Of a stretch of DNA of 13,826 nucleotides, positions 1 to 7,225 are shown piece after piece. Source of the stretch: Frankiaceae bacterium (GTDB taxonomy: Bacteria; Actinomycetota; Actinomycetes; Mycobacteriales; SCTD01); assembly GCA_947479995.1 (NCBI GenBank), contig CANKBT010000049.1:1-13826 (forward strand), in the 5' to 3' direction. A program made the translations under genes and the position numbers. The notes below the pieces were generated by a model. It saw nothing but the letters and a program-made list of their open reading frames with translations, was not told the origin of the DNA and did not search any database. Position 1 is the first letter of the stretch; each line of letters opens with the position of its first letter.

Positions 1-776
1 CGCAGCAGCGCGTCGGCGAGGGCCGCGGCGGTCGGGCGGGCCGCGGGGTCGGCCGCCAGCCCGGCCTCGACGACGGCGACGAGCGCGCGGGGCGCGGTCG
101 GCGCGAGCAGGCCGAGCGGCGCGCGGCCGCCCGCCACGGCCGACGCCAGCACGTCGCCCGGGGTGCGGCCCTCGTGCGGCGGGCTGCCGGCCAGCAGGTG
201 GTGGCACAGCGCCGCCGCGGCGTAGACGTCGCTGGCCGCGTCCGGCACGCCGCCTGCCGCCACGACCGGGTCGAGGTACTCCGCTGTCGCGTGCACCTCG
301 CCCCCCTCCCCCGCCAGCCGGGCCACGCCGAGGTCGCCGAGCAGCGGCATGCCGGCGCCGGTCAGCAGCACGTTCGACGGCGAGACGTCGCCGTGCACCA
401 GCCCGCAGGCGTGCGCGGCCGCCAGCGCCTGCGCCACCGGCGCCACGACCGTCACGGCCTCGCCGGGCGAGAGCCGCCCGCGCCGCGCCAGCAGCGCCGC
501 GACCGAGCCGCCCGCGGCGTGGTCGAGCACGAGCACCGCGTCGGCGCCGCTGCCCACCACCTCGCGCAGCGGGACGACGTGCGGGGTGTCGAGCGCGGCG
601 AGCAGCGCGGCCTCCCGGCGCAGCGCGGCGACCGCCGCGGGCCCGGCGCCGGGGCGCAGCCGCTTGAGGGCCACCACCTCGCCGGTCGCGGTCGACCGGG
701 CGCGCCACACCTCGCCGGTCGCCCCGAAGCCGAGCATCTCCTCCAGCGCGTAGCCCGCGGGCTCCCAGCCGTCCAC
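1..776 (-). CDS. Serine/threonine protein kinase (partial, C-terminus outside window)
   Basis: Probable cytoplasmic Ser/Thr kinase; about 258 N-terminal residues are visible and the rest runs off the left edge. Reading from a GTG start at 776, the glycine-rich loop is GFGATGEV (16-23), the ATP-anchoring lysine is K38 in VALKR, the catalytic loop is HGDVSPSN with D130 and N135, and the metal-binding motif is DLG with D148. EYLDP replaces the usual APE region and SDVYA supplies the structural Asp. The arginine before the catalytic Asp is Gly (HGD, non-RD) and the activation segment is short, so control by activation-loop phosphorylation may be weak. The downstream part ending ADPAARPTAAALADAL is the normal C-lobe end. 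The start was chosen because it puts the glycine loop at residue 16; no clear Shine-Dalgarno precedes it. It is divergent from the FAD oxidoreductase with 59 bp between. Kinase identity is clear; targets are unknown. Confidence 0.88.
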   Translation of the reverse strand, partial: MDGWEPAGYALEEMLGFGATGEVWRARSTATGEVVALKRLRPGAGPAAVAALRREAALLAALDTPHVVPLREVVGSGADAVLVLDHAAGGSVAALLARRGRLSPGEAVTVVAPVAQALAAAHACGLVHGDVSPSNVLLTGAGMPLLGDLGVARLAGEGGEVHATAEYLDPVVAAGGVPDAASDVYAAAALCHHLLAGSPPHEGRTPGDVLASAVAGGRAPLGLLAPTAPRALVAVVEAGLAADPAARPTAAALADALL

Positions 777-812
777 GCCGGCAGTGCAGCAGCCCTCGGC
801 GCGCCGTGCGGG

Positions 813-821
813 TTGTCCACA
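813..821 (+). promoter_or_regulatory. DnaA-box-like 9-mer TTGTCCACA
   Basis: The 9-mer TTGTCCACA exactly matches the DnaA-box consensus I know for Streptomyces and mycobacteria. It lies in the 59-bp gap between the divergent kinase and FAD oxidoreductase genes, ending 2 bp before the oxidoreductase -10 box. It is a single site, so it is not an origin. If bound, DnaA would overlap the oxidoreductase promoter. The sequence match is seen; the function is inferred. Confidence 0.4.
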
Positions 822-823
822 CC

Positions 824-829
824 TAGGGT
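824..829 (+). promoter_or_regulatory. -10 box TAGGGT, leaderless-type promoter of the FAD oxidoreductase
   Basis: TAGGGT ends 6 nt before the GTG start at 836, so transcription would begin at or next to the start codon. No recognisable -35 and no Shine-Dalgarno are present. The same arrangement recurs at several other starts in the window. Confidence 0.5.
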
Positions 830-835
830 CGGGGC

Positions 836-2029
836 GTGGCGGACGCGGTCGTGGTGGGTGCCGGGCTGGCCGGGCTGGCGTGCGCGCGGCGGCTCGCCGC
901 CGCCGGGCTCGAGGTCGAGGTGCACGAGGCCGGTGACGCCGTCGGCGGGCGGGTGCGCACCGACGTCGTCGACGGGATGCTGCTCGACCGCGGCTTCCAG
1001 GTGCACAACACCGCCTACCCGGAGGCGCAGGTCGTGCTCGACCACGACGCCCTCGACCTGCGGCCCTTCGCCGCCGGCGCCCTCGTCCGCGTCGGCGACC
1101 GCCTGCACCGCGTCGGCGACCCGCGCCGCCGCCCCGGCTGGGCGCTGTCGACCGCCGCCTCGCCCATCGGCTCGCTGCCCGACAAGGCGCGCGTCGCCGC
1201 GACGTCGCTGCGCGCGATGGGCCCGGTCGACCGGCTCAAGCGCGCGCCCGAGACGACGACGCGGCAGGCGCTGCGCGACCGCGGCTTCTCCGACACCGTC
1301 GTCGACCGCTTCTTCCGGCCGTTCCTGTCCGGCGTGTTCCTCGAGGACCAGCTCGAGACGTCGAGCCGCTTCTTCGACCTGGTCTGGCGGTCGTTCGCCC
1401 TCGGCACGCAGTGCGTGCCCGCGGCGGGCATGGGCGCGGTCCCGGCGCAGCTCGCCCGCGGCCTCGACGTGCACCTGGAGCGCCCGGTCGCCGCCCTCGA
1501 CCGGCGCACGCCCGTCGTCGTCGCGACCGGGCCGACCGCCGCCGCCGCGCTGCTGCCGCAGCTGCCCGCGCCGCGCACCAACTCGGTGACCACGCTCTAC
1601 CACCTGGCCGACGCCCCGCCGGTCGACGAGCCCGCCGTGGTGCTCGACGGCGAGGCGAGCGGCCCGGTCGTCAACAGCATCGTGCTCACGAACGCCGCGC
1701 CGTCGTACGCGCCCGGCCGCGTGCTGGTCTCCAGCTCGGTGGTGACCGGCGACCCCTCCGAGCCGGGAGTGCGCGCGCACCTCGAGCGCCTCTACGGCGT
1801 CAGCACCGCCGCCTGGGAGCACGTGGCGACGTACGACGTGCGCGAGGCCCTGCCCAGCCAGGCGCCGCCGCTGGGCGGCCTGCGCAAGCCGGTGCGACTC
1901 GAGCCGGGGCTCTACGTCTGCGGCGACCACCGCGACACCGGCTCGATCCAGGGCGCCCTGGTGTCAGGGCGCCGCGCTGCCGACGCGCTCCTGCTCGACC
2001 TCCGCCACGGGGGCCGGGCGACCGGGTAG
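836..2029 (+). CDS. FAD-dependent oxidoreductase (amine oxidase / protoporphyrinogen oxidase-like family)
   Basis: Soluble flavoprotein of 397 residues. The N-terminus holds the Rossmann FAD-binding motif GAGLAG (8-13), an acidic E31 at the end of the second strand to bind the ribose, and GGRVRT (37-42), typical of the amine oxidase / phytoene desaturase superfamily. DRGFQV (51-56) is characteristic of a subgroup of these proteins. The C-terminus has the second FAD contact, GDH followed by TGSIQGALVSGRRAA (about 363-382). Length and both ends fit a complete enzyme. The GTG start places the Rossmann motif at residue 8 and has a -10 box 6 nt upstream. The last 66 bp overlap the 3' end of the convergent MMPL gene. 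Substrate cannot be read from sequence; haem and carotenoid pathway partners are absent nearby, so I do not assign hemG/hemY or crt names. Confidence 0.85.
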   Translation: MADAVVVGAGLAGLACARRLAAAGLEVEVHEAGDAVGGRVRTDVVDGMLLDRGFQVHNTAYPEAQVVLDHDALDLRPFAAGALVRVGDRLHRVGDPRRRPGWALSTAASPIGSLPDKARVAATSLRAMGPVDRLKRAPETTTRQALRDRGFSDTVVDRFFRPFLSGVFLEDQLETSSRFFDLVWRSFALGTQCVPAAGMGAVPAQLARGLDVHLERPVAALDRRTPVVVATGPTAAAALLPQLPAPRTNSVTTLYHLADAPPVDEPAVVLDGEASGPVVNSIVLTNAAPSYAPGRVLVSSSVVTGDPSEPGVRAHLERLYGVSTAAWEHVATYDVREALPSQAPPLGGLRKPVRLEPGLYVCGDHRDTGSIQGALVSGRRAADALLLDLRHGGRATG

Positions 2030-4054
2030 CCAGGTGCGGTCGCCGAGCTCGAGCACCAGCGCCGGCACCAGCAGCGACCGGACGATGACGGTGTCGAGCA
2101 GGATGCCGAAGGCCACGGCGAAGCCCAGCTGGGCGAAGAAGACGAGCGGCAGCACGCCGAGCACCGCGAACGTCGCGGCGAGCACGATGCCGGCCGACGT
2201 GATGACGCCGCCGGTGACCGCCAGCCCCTTGAGGGTGCCCGCCCGCGTGCCCGACTTCAGCGTCTCCTCGCGGACCCGCGTCATGAGGAAGATGTTGTAG
2301 TCGATCCCCAGCGCGACCAGGAAGATGAACGCGAACAGCGGGAAGGCCGAGTCGGCGCCCGGGAAGTCGAAGACGTTCTCGAACACGAGCGCGCAGACGC
2401 CCAGCGTGGCGAAGAAGCTCAGCACGACGGTGCCGATGAGCAGCAGCGGCGCGACGACCGCGCGCAGCAGCAGCCCGAGCACCACGAGGATGACGAGCAG
2501 CACCAGCGGGATGATCACCCGGTTGTCGCGCTGCGAGGCGGTCTGCACGTCGAGCGTGATGGCCGCCTGGCCGCCGACGAGCGCATCGGCCTCGGGCACC
2601 GCGTCGACCTCCTCGCGGAGCCGCTCGACGATGCGCTGCACCTCCACGCCGTCGCCGCCGACGTCGAGCGTGGCGTTGACGAGCACGCGGCCGTCGACCA
2701 CGCGCGGGGCGCCGCCCGGGTCGGTGACCACCTCGGCCACGACGACGTCGTCGTCGGCGCGCACGACCTCGAGCACCGGGTCGAGCGACGACGCGAGCGG
2801 CAGCACGGTGACCGGCTGCGACTGCCCGGCCGGGAAGTGGCGGGCCAGGGCCTCCTGGCCGTCGAGCGACTCGACCTCCTGCGTGAACGACTCGTTCTGC
2901 GCGATGCCCTTGGCGTCGAGCCCGAACGACAGCAGCGCGAAGACGGCCAGCACCGCGGTGACGCCGGCCGCCAGAGGCCGCGAGCGGCGGCCGACCGTGC
3001 CGGCGACGCGGTCCCACAGGCCGTGCTCGAGCGCGCCCGCGCCGTCGGCGCGCGGGATGCGCGGCCAGAAGACCCCGCGCCCGACGACGACGAGCAGCGC
3101 CGGCAGCAGCGTGGTCATGGCCAGCACCGCCGCGACGATGCCGATGGCGCACACCGGGCCCAGGCTCTTGTTGCTGTTGAGGTCGGAGAACAGCAGGCAC
3201 AGCAGGCCGAGCACGACGGTCGCGCCCGAGGCGACGATGGCGGGCACGGCGCCGCGCAGGGCGACGCGCATGGCGTCGACCGGCCGCTCGTGCGCGTGCA
3301 GCTCCTCGCGGTAGCGGGCGATGAGCAGCAGGGCGTAGTCGGTGCCGGCGCCGAAGACGAGCACGGTGAGGATGCCGGCGCTCTGGCCGTTGAGCGTCAG
3401 CACGTCGTTGTCGGCCAGCACGTAGACCACGCCGGCGGCCGCGGTGTAGGCCAGGCCGGCGGACAGCAGCGGCAGGAACCACAGCACCGGGCTGCGGTAG
3501 ACGACCAGCAGGATGACCACGACGATGCCGGCCGTCGCCAGCAGCAGCACGCCGTCGATGTTGGAGAAGACCTCGAAGAAGTCGGCGAACAGGCCGCCGA
3601 GGCCGGTGACGTAGGCGTCCGGGCCGTCGGGGCGGTCGAGCCGCTCGCGCATCTGCTCGACGTCGAGCGGCAGGCCCTCGAGGTCGGCGCCGTCGAGGGG
3701 CACGACCACCGTCGCCGCCTCGCCGTCCTCGGACGGCACGACCGGCGACACCTCGCCGCGCAGCGTCTCGAGCTGCGCGAACGCCGCGCGGTCCTGCTCG
3801 GCGAGCGCCAGGTCGGCCGGCGTCAGCCCGCCCTCCCGCTCGTACAGCACGATCGCGGGCGCGAGGTCCTCGTCGCCGAAGCCCGCCTCGACCTCCAGCG
3901 CCCTCGTCGACTCGGCGCTGGCCGGCAGGAACGCGCTGTTGTCGTTCTCCTGCACGTCCTGCAGCTGGCCGGACAGCGGCCCGGTCAGGCCGCCGATGAC
4001 GAAGACCCAGAACAGGGCGATGAGGGTGCCGGCGAGGCGGGGTCGCGTGCGCAT
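1964..4054 (-). CDS. MMPL family (RND-type) transporter
   Basis: Inner-membrane exporter of 696 residues with two MMPL halves. A first membrane helix (about 7-27) is followed by a large outside loop (30-165), a helix bundle (about 166-325), a second outside loop (about 380-510) and a second bundle (about 512-670). The proton-relay Asp-Tyr pairs of this family are present in both halves: GTDYALLL (D239-Y240) and GIDYNIFL (D585-Y586), each followed by a basic RxREE segment. The start is the ATG at 4054, because MRTRPRLAG leads straight into helix 1 and a TACGTT -10 box lies 6 nt upstream. An in-frame ATG at 4108 would add 18 unlikely residues and run across the lipB start. Relatives export lipids, siderophores or drugs; the substrate here is unknown. 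It is divergent from lipB (52 bp) and overlaps the FAD gene tail to tail. Confidence 0.92.
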   Translation of the reverse strand: MRTRPRLAGTLIALFWVFVIGGLTGPLSGQLQDVQENDNSAFLPASAESTRALEVEAGFGDEDLAPAIVLYEREGGLTPADLALAEQDRAAFAQLETLRGEVSPVVPSEDGEAATVVVPLDGADLEGLPLDVEQMRERLDRPDGPDAYVTGLGGLFADFFEVFSNIDGVLLLATAGIVVVILLVVYRSPVLWFLPLLSAGLAYTAAAGVVYVLADNDVLTLNGQSAGILTVLVFGAGTDYALLLIARYREELHAHERPVDAMRVALRGAVPAIVASGATVVLGLLCLLFSDLNSNKSLGPVCAIGIVAAVLAMTTLLPALLVVVGRGVFWPRIPRADGAGALEHGLWDRVAGTVGRRSRPLAAGVTAVLAVFALLSFGLDAKGIAQNESFTQEVESLDGQEALARHFPAGQSQPVTVLPLASSLDPVLEVVRADDDVVVAEVVTDPGGAPRVVDGRVLVNATLDVGGDGVEVQRIVERLREEVDAVPEADALVGGQAAITLDVQTASQRDNRVIIPLVLLVILVVLGLLLRAVVAPLLLIGTVVLSFFATLGVCALVFENVFDFPGADSAFPLFAFIFLVALGIDYNIFLMTRVREETLKSGTRAGTLKGLAVTGGVITSAGIVLAATFAVLGVLPLVFFAQLGFAVAFGILLDTVIVRSLLVPALVLELGDRTWLPGRPAPVAEVEQERVGSAAP

Positions 4055-4060
4055 GGCCGG

Positions 4061-4066
4061 AACGTA
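4061..4066 (-). promoter_or_regulatory. -10 box TACGTT, leaderless-type promoter of the MMPL gene
   Basis: On the minus strand TACGTT ends 6 nt before the ATG at 4054. It supports the shorter start over the ATG at 4108. It lies back to back with the lipB promoter within 52 bp. Confidence 0.45.
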
Positions 4067-4095
4067 GCGATCACCGCCGACAGCGGTCGAGCGCT

Positions 4096-4101
4096 TACCC
4101 T
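4096..4101 (+). promoter_or_regulatory. -10 box TACCCT, leaderless-type promoter of lipB
   Basis: TACCCT ends 5 nt before the lipB ATG at 4107. No Shine-Dalgarno fits in the remaining space. Confidence 0.45.
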
Positions 4102-4106
4102 GGGGC

Positions 4107-4730
4107 ATGCGCTTCGAGCGGCTGGGGACGGTGCCGTACGAGCAGGCCTGGGCGCTGCAGCGCGCCCGGCACGCCGAGGTCGTCGCCGGCGGCGAGGACG
4201 TCGTGCTGCTGCTCGAGCACCCGCCGGTCTACACCGCGGGCAAGCGCACCGAGCCGTGGGAGCGCCCGGTCGACGGCACGCCGGTCGTCGACGTCGACCG
4301 CGGCGGCAAGATCACCTGGCACGGGCCGGGGCAGGTCACCGGCTACCCGATCACCCGGCTCGCCGACCCGGTCGACGTCGTCGCGTACGTCCGGCGGCTC
4401 GAGCAGGTGCTCATGGACGTCTGCGCCGAGCTGGGCCTGCCGACCCGCCGGGTCGAGGGCCGCTCGGGCGTCTGGACCACCGACGGCCAGCGCAAGGTCG
4501 CGGCGATCGGCATCCGCGTCGCGCACGGCGTGACGATGCACGGCTTCGCGCTGAACTGCGACCCCGACCTCGCGGCGTACGGCGCGATCGTGCCGTGCGG
4601 CATCGCCGACGCGACCGTGACCTCGCTGTCGGCCGAGCTGGGCCGCGACGTGACGACCGCCGAGGCCTTGCCGCTGCTGGAGCGCGCGCTGCCCGCGCTG
4701 GTCGGGGCGCGGCCTACAGCTGCGGCATGA
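4107..4730 (+). CDS. lipB: Lipoyl(octanoyl) transferase LipB
   Basis: Transfers the octanoyl group from octanoyl-acyl carrier protein to the target lysine of lipoyl domains (2-oxoacid dehydrogenases, glycine cleavage H protein), the first step of cytoplasmic lipoate synthesis. The 207-residue length is normal. Signature segments are RGGKITWHGPGQ (65-76), the lysine of QRKVAAIGI (K130), GVTMHGFALN (141-150) and the acyl-thioester cysteine in IVPCGI (C164), so the catalytic Cys/Lys pair is intact. The ATG at 4107 has a TACCCT -10 box 5 nt upstream. The last 17 bp overlap the convergent luciferase-like gene. Its partner lipA lies 1.45 kb downstream on the same strand, separated by two genes on the other strand. 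Confidence 0.96.
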   Translation: MRFERLGTVPYEQAWALQRARHAEVVAGGEDVVLLLEHPPVYTAGKRTEPWERPVDGTPVVDVDRGGKITWHGPGQVTGYPITRLADPVDVVAYVRRLEQVLMDVCAELGLPTRRVEGRSGVWTTDGQRKVAAIGIRVAHGVTMHGFALNCDPDLAAYGAIVPCGIADATVTSLSAELGRDVTTAEALPLLERALPALVGARPTAAA

Positions 4731-5619
4731 CCCGCGCGGCCACCAGCTCCAGGTGGTCGAGGTCGGCGAGGTCGAGCACCTGCAGGTAGAGGCGGGTCGC
4801 GCCCGCCTCGGCGAAGCGCCCGATCTTCGCCACGACCTCGTCGGGCGTGCCGGCCAGGCCGTTCTCGCGCAGCTCGGCGGGCTCGCGCCCGATGGCCGCG
4901 GCGCGGCGGTCGACCTCGGCGTCGTCCTCGCCGAGGCACAGCACCTGCGCGGCCGAGAGCACCAGGTCGCGCCCGGTCTGCGCCGCAGCCTCGCGCACCC
5001 GCCCGAACTGCGCGGCCGTGTCGTCGACCGACGCGAACGGCATGTTGAACTCCGTCGCGTACGTCGCCGCCAGCCGCGGGGTGCGCTTCGCCCCGCCGCC
5101 GCCCACCACGACCGGCAGCGGCGACTGCTGCGGCGTGACCAGGCCCGGGTTGTCGACGACCCGGTAGTGCGCGCCGTCGTAGGAGAAGGGGCCGCCGGCG
5201 AGCAGGCCGGTGACGACGGCGAGCTGCTCCTCGAAGCGGTCGAAGCGCTCGGCCAGCGGCGGGAACGGGATGCCGAAGGCGGTGTGCTCCGCCTCGTACC
5301 AGCCGGTGCCGAGGCCGAGCTCGACGCGCCCGCCGCTCATCCGGTCGACCTGCGCGACGGCCACGGCCAGCGGCCCGGGCAGGCGGAAGGTGCCGGCGGT
5401 GACGAGCGTGCCGAGCCGGATGCTCTGCGTGTCGCGCGCCAGGCCGGCGAGCGTGATCCACGCGTCGGTCGGGCCGGGCCGGCCGTCGCCGCCCATCGCG
5501 AGGTAGTGGTCGGAGCGGAAGAACGCGCCGAAGCCGGCGTCCTCCGCGACGAGGGCGACGCGCAGCAGGTCGTCGTACGTGGCGCCCTGCTGCGGCTCGG
5601 TGAACACGCGGAGCTCCAT
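4714..5619 (-). CDS. LLM-class F420-dependent oxidoreductase (luciferase-like)
   Basis: Cytoplasmic TIM-barrel enzyme of 301 residues from the luciferase-like monooxygenase family; the actinobacterial branch generally uses coenzyme F420 rather than FMN. Visible family segments are SDHYL (36-40), the early-barrel LGTLVTAGTFRLPGPLA (69-85), GLGTGWYEAEH (102-112) followed by FGIPFPPLAERFDR, and the phosphate-binding loop VGGGGAKRTPRLAA (172-185). Length is complete. The ATG at 5619 starts directly before the first strand (MELRVF) and has a TAGGGT -10 box 7 nt upstream. It lies 23 bp after the DUF1877 gene but carries its own promoter in that gap. Substrate unknown; F420 use is inferred from the family. 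Confidence 0.88.
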   Translation of the reverse strand: MELRVFTEPQQGATYDDLLRVALVAEDAGFGAFFRSDHYLAMGGDGRPGPTDAWITLAGLARDTQSIRLGTLVTAGTFRLPGPLAVAVAQVDRMSGGRVELGLGTGWYEAEHTAFGIPFPPLAERFDRFEEQLAVVTGLLAGGPFSYDGAHYRVVDNPGLVTPQQSPLPVVVGGGGAKRTPRLAATYATEFNMPFASVDDTAAQFGRVREAAAQTGRDLVLSAAQVLCLGEDDAEVDRRAAAIGREPAELRENGLAGTPDEVVAKIGRFAEAGATRLYLQVLDLADLDHLELVAARVMPQL

Positions 5620-5626
5620 GCGGCCG

Positions 5627-5632
5627 ACCCTA
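5627..5632 (-). promoter_or_regulatory. -10 box TAGGGT, leaderless-type promoter of the LLM oxidoreductase
   Basis: On the minus strand TAGGGT ends 7 nt before the ATG at 5619. It sits in the 23-bp gap behind DUF1877, so the gene need not depend on read-through. Confidence 0.45.
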
Positions 5633-5642
5633 GCCACGGCGG

Positions 5643-6131
5643 TCACGTCAGCTGGACGAGCACCCCGTCGCCCGCCGCGGCGGCGGCCGCGTAGAAGCCG
5701 CGCAGCCGCTCGTACGCGGGCGCGAGGAAGGCGGTGAGCGCGTCCGGCGCGTCCCACGCGTCGTCCGGGTAGACCTCCGCCTGCCGGAACCCCGCGTGCG
5801 TGAAGCGGGCGCGCAGGTCCTCGACCGGCGTCTCGGTGAGCAGCGTCGCGACCGCCGCGACGCGCTCGGGCACGAGCGCGCGCACCGGCTCGTACGTCGA
5901 CGGCTCGCCGACCGGGGTGCCGCCCAGCACGACGTCGAAGGCCGCGCCCTGGCCGCCCCAGGGGCTGCCGTTGAGCAGCACGTGCACGCCGTGCCAGGCG
6001 CGCCCGACGTCGAGCAGCTCCCCCGGCGCCCCGTCCTCCGCGCTGTCCGTCAGCAGCAGCTGGGCGACGTCCGGGTCGGCCTCGACGCGGTCGAGCTCGT
6101 CGTCGGTCACGCGCCGCCAGACCATCACCAT
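5643..6131 (-). CDS. DUF1877 family protein (YfbM-like)
   Basis: Soluble protein of 162 residues matching the DUF1877 pattern: an M-x-M start followed by RVTDDELDRV (7-16), DVGRAWHGVHVLL (41-53), GGTPVGE (70-76), EVYPDDAW (119-126) and LRGFY ending GDGVLVQL near the C-terminus. No enzymatic activity is established for the family as far as I know. The ATG at 6131 is chosen because family members begin M-x-M. An in-frame GTG at 6140 (three residues longer) lies 8 nt after a TAGAGT -10 box and would fit the leaderless starts of the neighbours; I cannot decide between them. Divergent from lipA and upstream of the LLM oxidoreductase on the same strand. Confidence 0.82.
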   Translation of the reverse strand: MVMVWRRVTDDELDRVEADPDVAQLLLTDSAEDGAPGELLDVGRAWHGVHVLLNGSPWGGQGAAFDVVLGGTPVGEPSTYEPVRALVPERVAAVATLLTETPVEDLRARFTHAGFRQAEVYPDDAWDAPDALTAFLAPAYERLRGFYAAAAAAGDGVLVQLT

Positions 6132-6148
6132 CTCCCGCACGCCCCGGG

Positions 6149-6154
6149 ACTCTA
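6149..6154 (-). promoter_or_regulatory. -10 box TAGAGT, probable promoter of DUF1877
   Basis: On the minus strand TAGAGT ends 8 nt before the GTG at 6140 and 17 nt before the ATG at 6131. It lies in the short gap shared with lipA. Confidence 0.4.
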
Positions 6155-6182
6155 AGCGGCGCCCGCGGTGTTGACTCCACAC

Positions 6183-7109
6183 ATGACGTCCGTCGTGCCC
6201 GAGGGCCGCAAGATGCTGCGCCTCGAGGTGCGCAACGCCGAGACGCCCATCGAGAAGAAGCCGTCGTGGATCAAGACCCGCGCGGTGATGGGGCCGGAGT
6301 ACACCGGGCTCAAGCAGCTGGTGAAGCGCGAGGGGCTGCACACCGTCTGCGAGGAGGCGGGCTGCCCCAACATCTACGAGTGCTGGGAGGACCGCGAGGC
6401 GACCTTCCTCATCGGCGGCGACCAGTGCACGCGGCGCTGCGACTTCTGCAACATCGACACCGGCAAGCCCGCGGCGTACGACACCGACGAGCCGCGCCGC
6501 GTCGCGGAGTCCGTCGCGACGATGGGCCTGCGCTACGCCACCATCACCGGCGTCGCCCGCGACGACCTGCCCGACGGCGGCGCGTGGCTCTACGCCGAGA
6601 CGGTGCGCCAGGTGCACGCCGCCCTGCCGGGCGTCGGCGTCGAGCTGCTCGTGCCCGACTTCGACCGCGACCCCGACCAGCTGGCCGAGGTCTTCTCCTC
6701 GCGGCCCGAGGTGCTCGCGCACAACGTCGAGACGGTGCCGCGCATCTTCCGCCGCATCCGCCCGGGCTTCCGGTACGAGCGCAGCCTCGGCGTCCTCACC
6801 GACGCGCGGGCCGAGGGCCTGGTCACCAAGAGCAACCTCATCCTCGGCATGGGCGAGACCCGCGAGGAGGTGAGCGAGGCGCTGCGCGACCTGCACGAGG
6901 CGGGCTGCGACCTGCTCACCATCACGCAGTACCTCCGCCCCTCGCCGCGGCACCACCCGGTCGAGCGCTGGGTCAAGCCCGAGGAGTTCGTCGAGCTCGA
7001 GGCCGAGGCGCTGGCCGTCGGCTTCGCCGGCGTCATGAGCGGGCCGCTCGTGCGCTCGTCGTACCGCGCCGGCCGGCTCTACCAGCAGGCGCTGGCCGCC
7101 CGCGGCTGA
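6183..7109 (+). CDS. lipA: Lipoyl synthase LipA
   Basis: Radical SAM enzyme that inserts two sulfur atoms into the protein-bound octanoyl chain made by LipB, completing lipoate in the cytoplasm. All cluster ligands are present in 308 residues: the auxiliary 4Fe-4S motif CEEAGCPNIYEC (C56, C61, C67), the radical SAM motif CTRRCDFC (C82, C86, C89), and the C-terminal RSSY (291-294) whose serine ligates the sacrificial cluster. KTRAVMGPEY and GLVTKSNLILGMGET are further family segments. The ATG at 6183 gives the normal actinobacterial N-terminus; an in-frame GTG at 6168 would only add five residues. No clear Shine-Dalgarno or TANNNT box precedes it; a TTGACT lies 6 nt upstream in the position where other genes carry their -10. 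The stop codon sits in a small GC hairpin. Confidence 0.97.
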   Translation: MTSVVPEGRKMLRLEVRNAETPIEKKPSWIKTRAVMGPEYTGLKQLVKREGLHTVCEEAGCPNIYECWEDREATFLIGGDQCTRRCDFCNIDTGKPAAYDTDEPRRVAESVATMGLRYATITGVARDDLPDGGAWLYAETVRQVHAALPGVGVELLVPDFDRDPDQLAEVFSSRPEVLAHNVETVPRIFRRIRPGFRYERSLGVLTDARAEGLVTKSNLILGMGETREEVSEALRDLHEAGCDLLTITQYLRPSPRHHPVERWVKPEEFVELEAEALAVGFAGVMSGPLVRSSYRAGRLYQQALAARG

Positions 7110-7117
7110 GCCGCCGG

Positions 7118-7157
7118 GCCCGCGTTGCGACCGCACGCACGCACGGGACCCGCGGGC
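7118..7157 (+). terminator. Possible hairpin terminator after lipA
   Basis: GCCCGCG (7118-7124) pairs perfectly with CGCGGGC (7151-7157) around a 26-nt loop, with no U-tract. A separate 5-bp GCGGC/GCCGC hairpin encloses the lipA stop (7102-7114). In such GC-rich DNA either could be chance. Confidence 0.25.
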
Positions 7158-7215
7158 TTCACGCCGGCGTCACGCGACGGACACACGGGGCGCGCACGGT
7201 GGGGGCGAGCCCCTC

Positions 7216-7220
7216 GGAGG
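7216..7220 (+). promoter_or_regulatory. Shine-Dalgarno GGAGG before the 79-residue gene
   Basis: A full GGAGG lies 5 nt before the GTG at 7226. Shine-Dalgarno motifs this clear are scarce in the window, so it is good support for a real start. Confidence 0.6.
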
Positions 7221-7225
7221 TCCTC

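Noticed and set aside
836..2029. Assignment of the FAD oxidoreductase as protoporphyrinogen oxidase or phytoene desaturase
   Set aside because: Only superfamily motifs are visible and no haem or carotenoid gene is nearby, so a specific name is not supported.
4055..4108. Longer MMPL start at ATG 4108
   Set aside because: It would overlap the lipB start and add a non-hydrophobic 18-residue extension; the ATG at 4054 leads directly into the first helix and has a -10 box.
2837..4789. 650-codon plus-strand open frame antisense to the MMPL gene
   Set aside because: The translation is Arg/Gln/Gly-rich noise overlapping MMPL and lipB, both supported by motifs.
6171..6176. TTGACT before lipA as a -35 box
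   Set aside because: A -10 at normal spacing would fall inside lipA and none is visible there; it also fails the TANNNT pattern as a -10.
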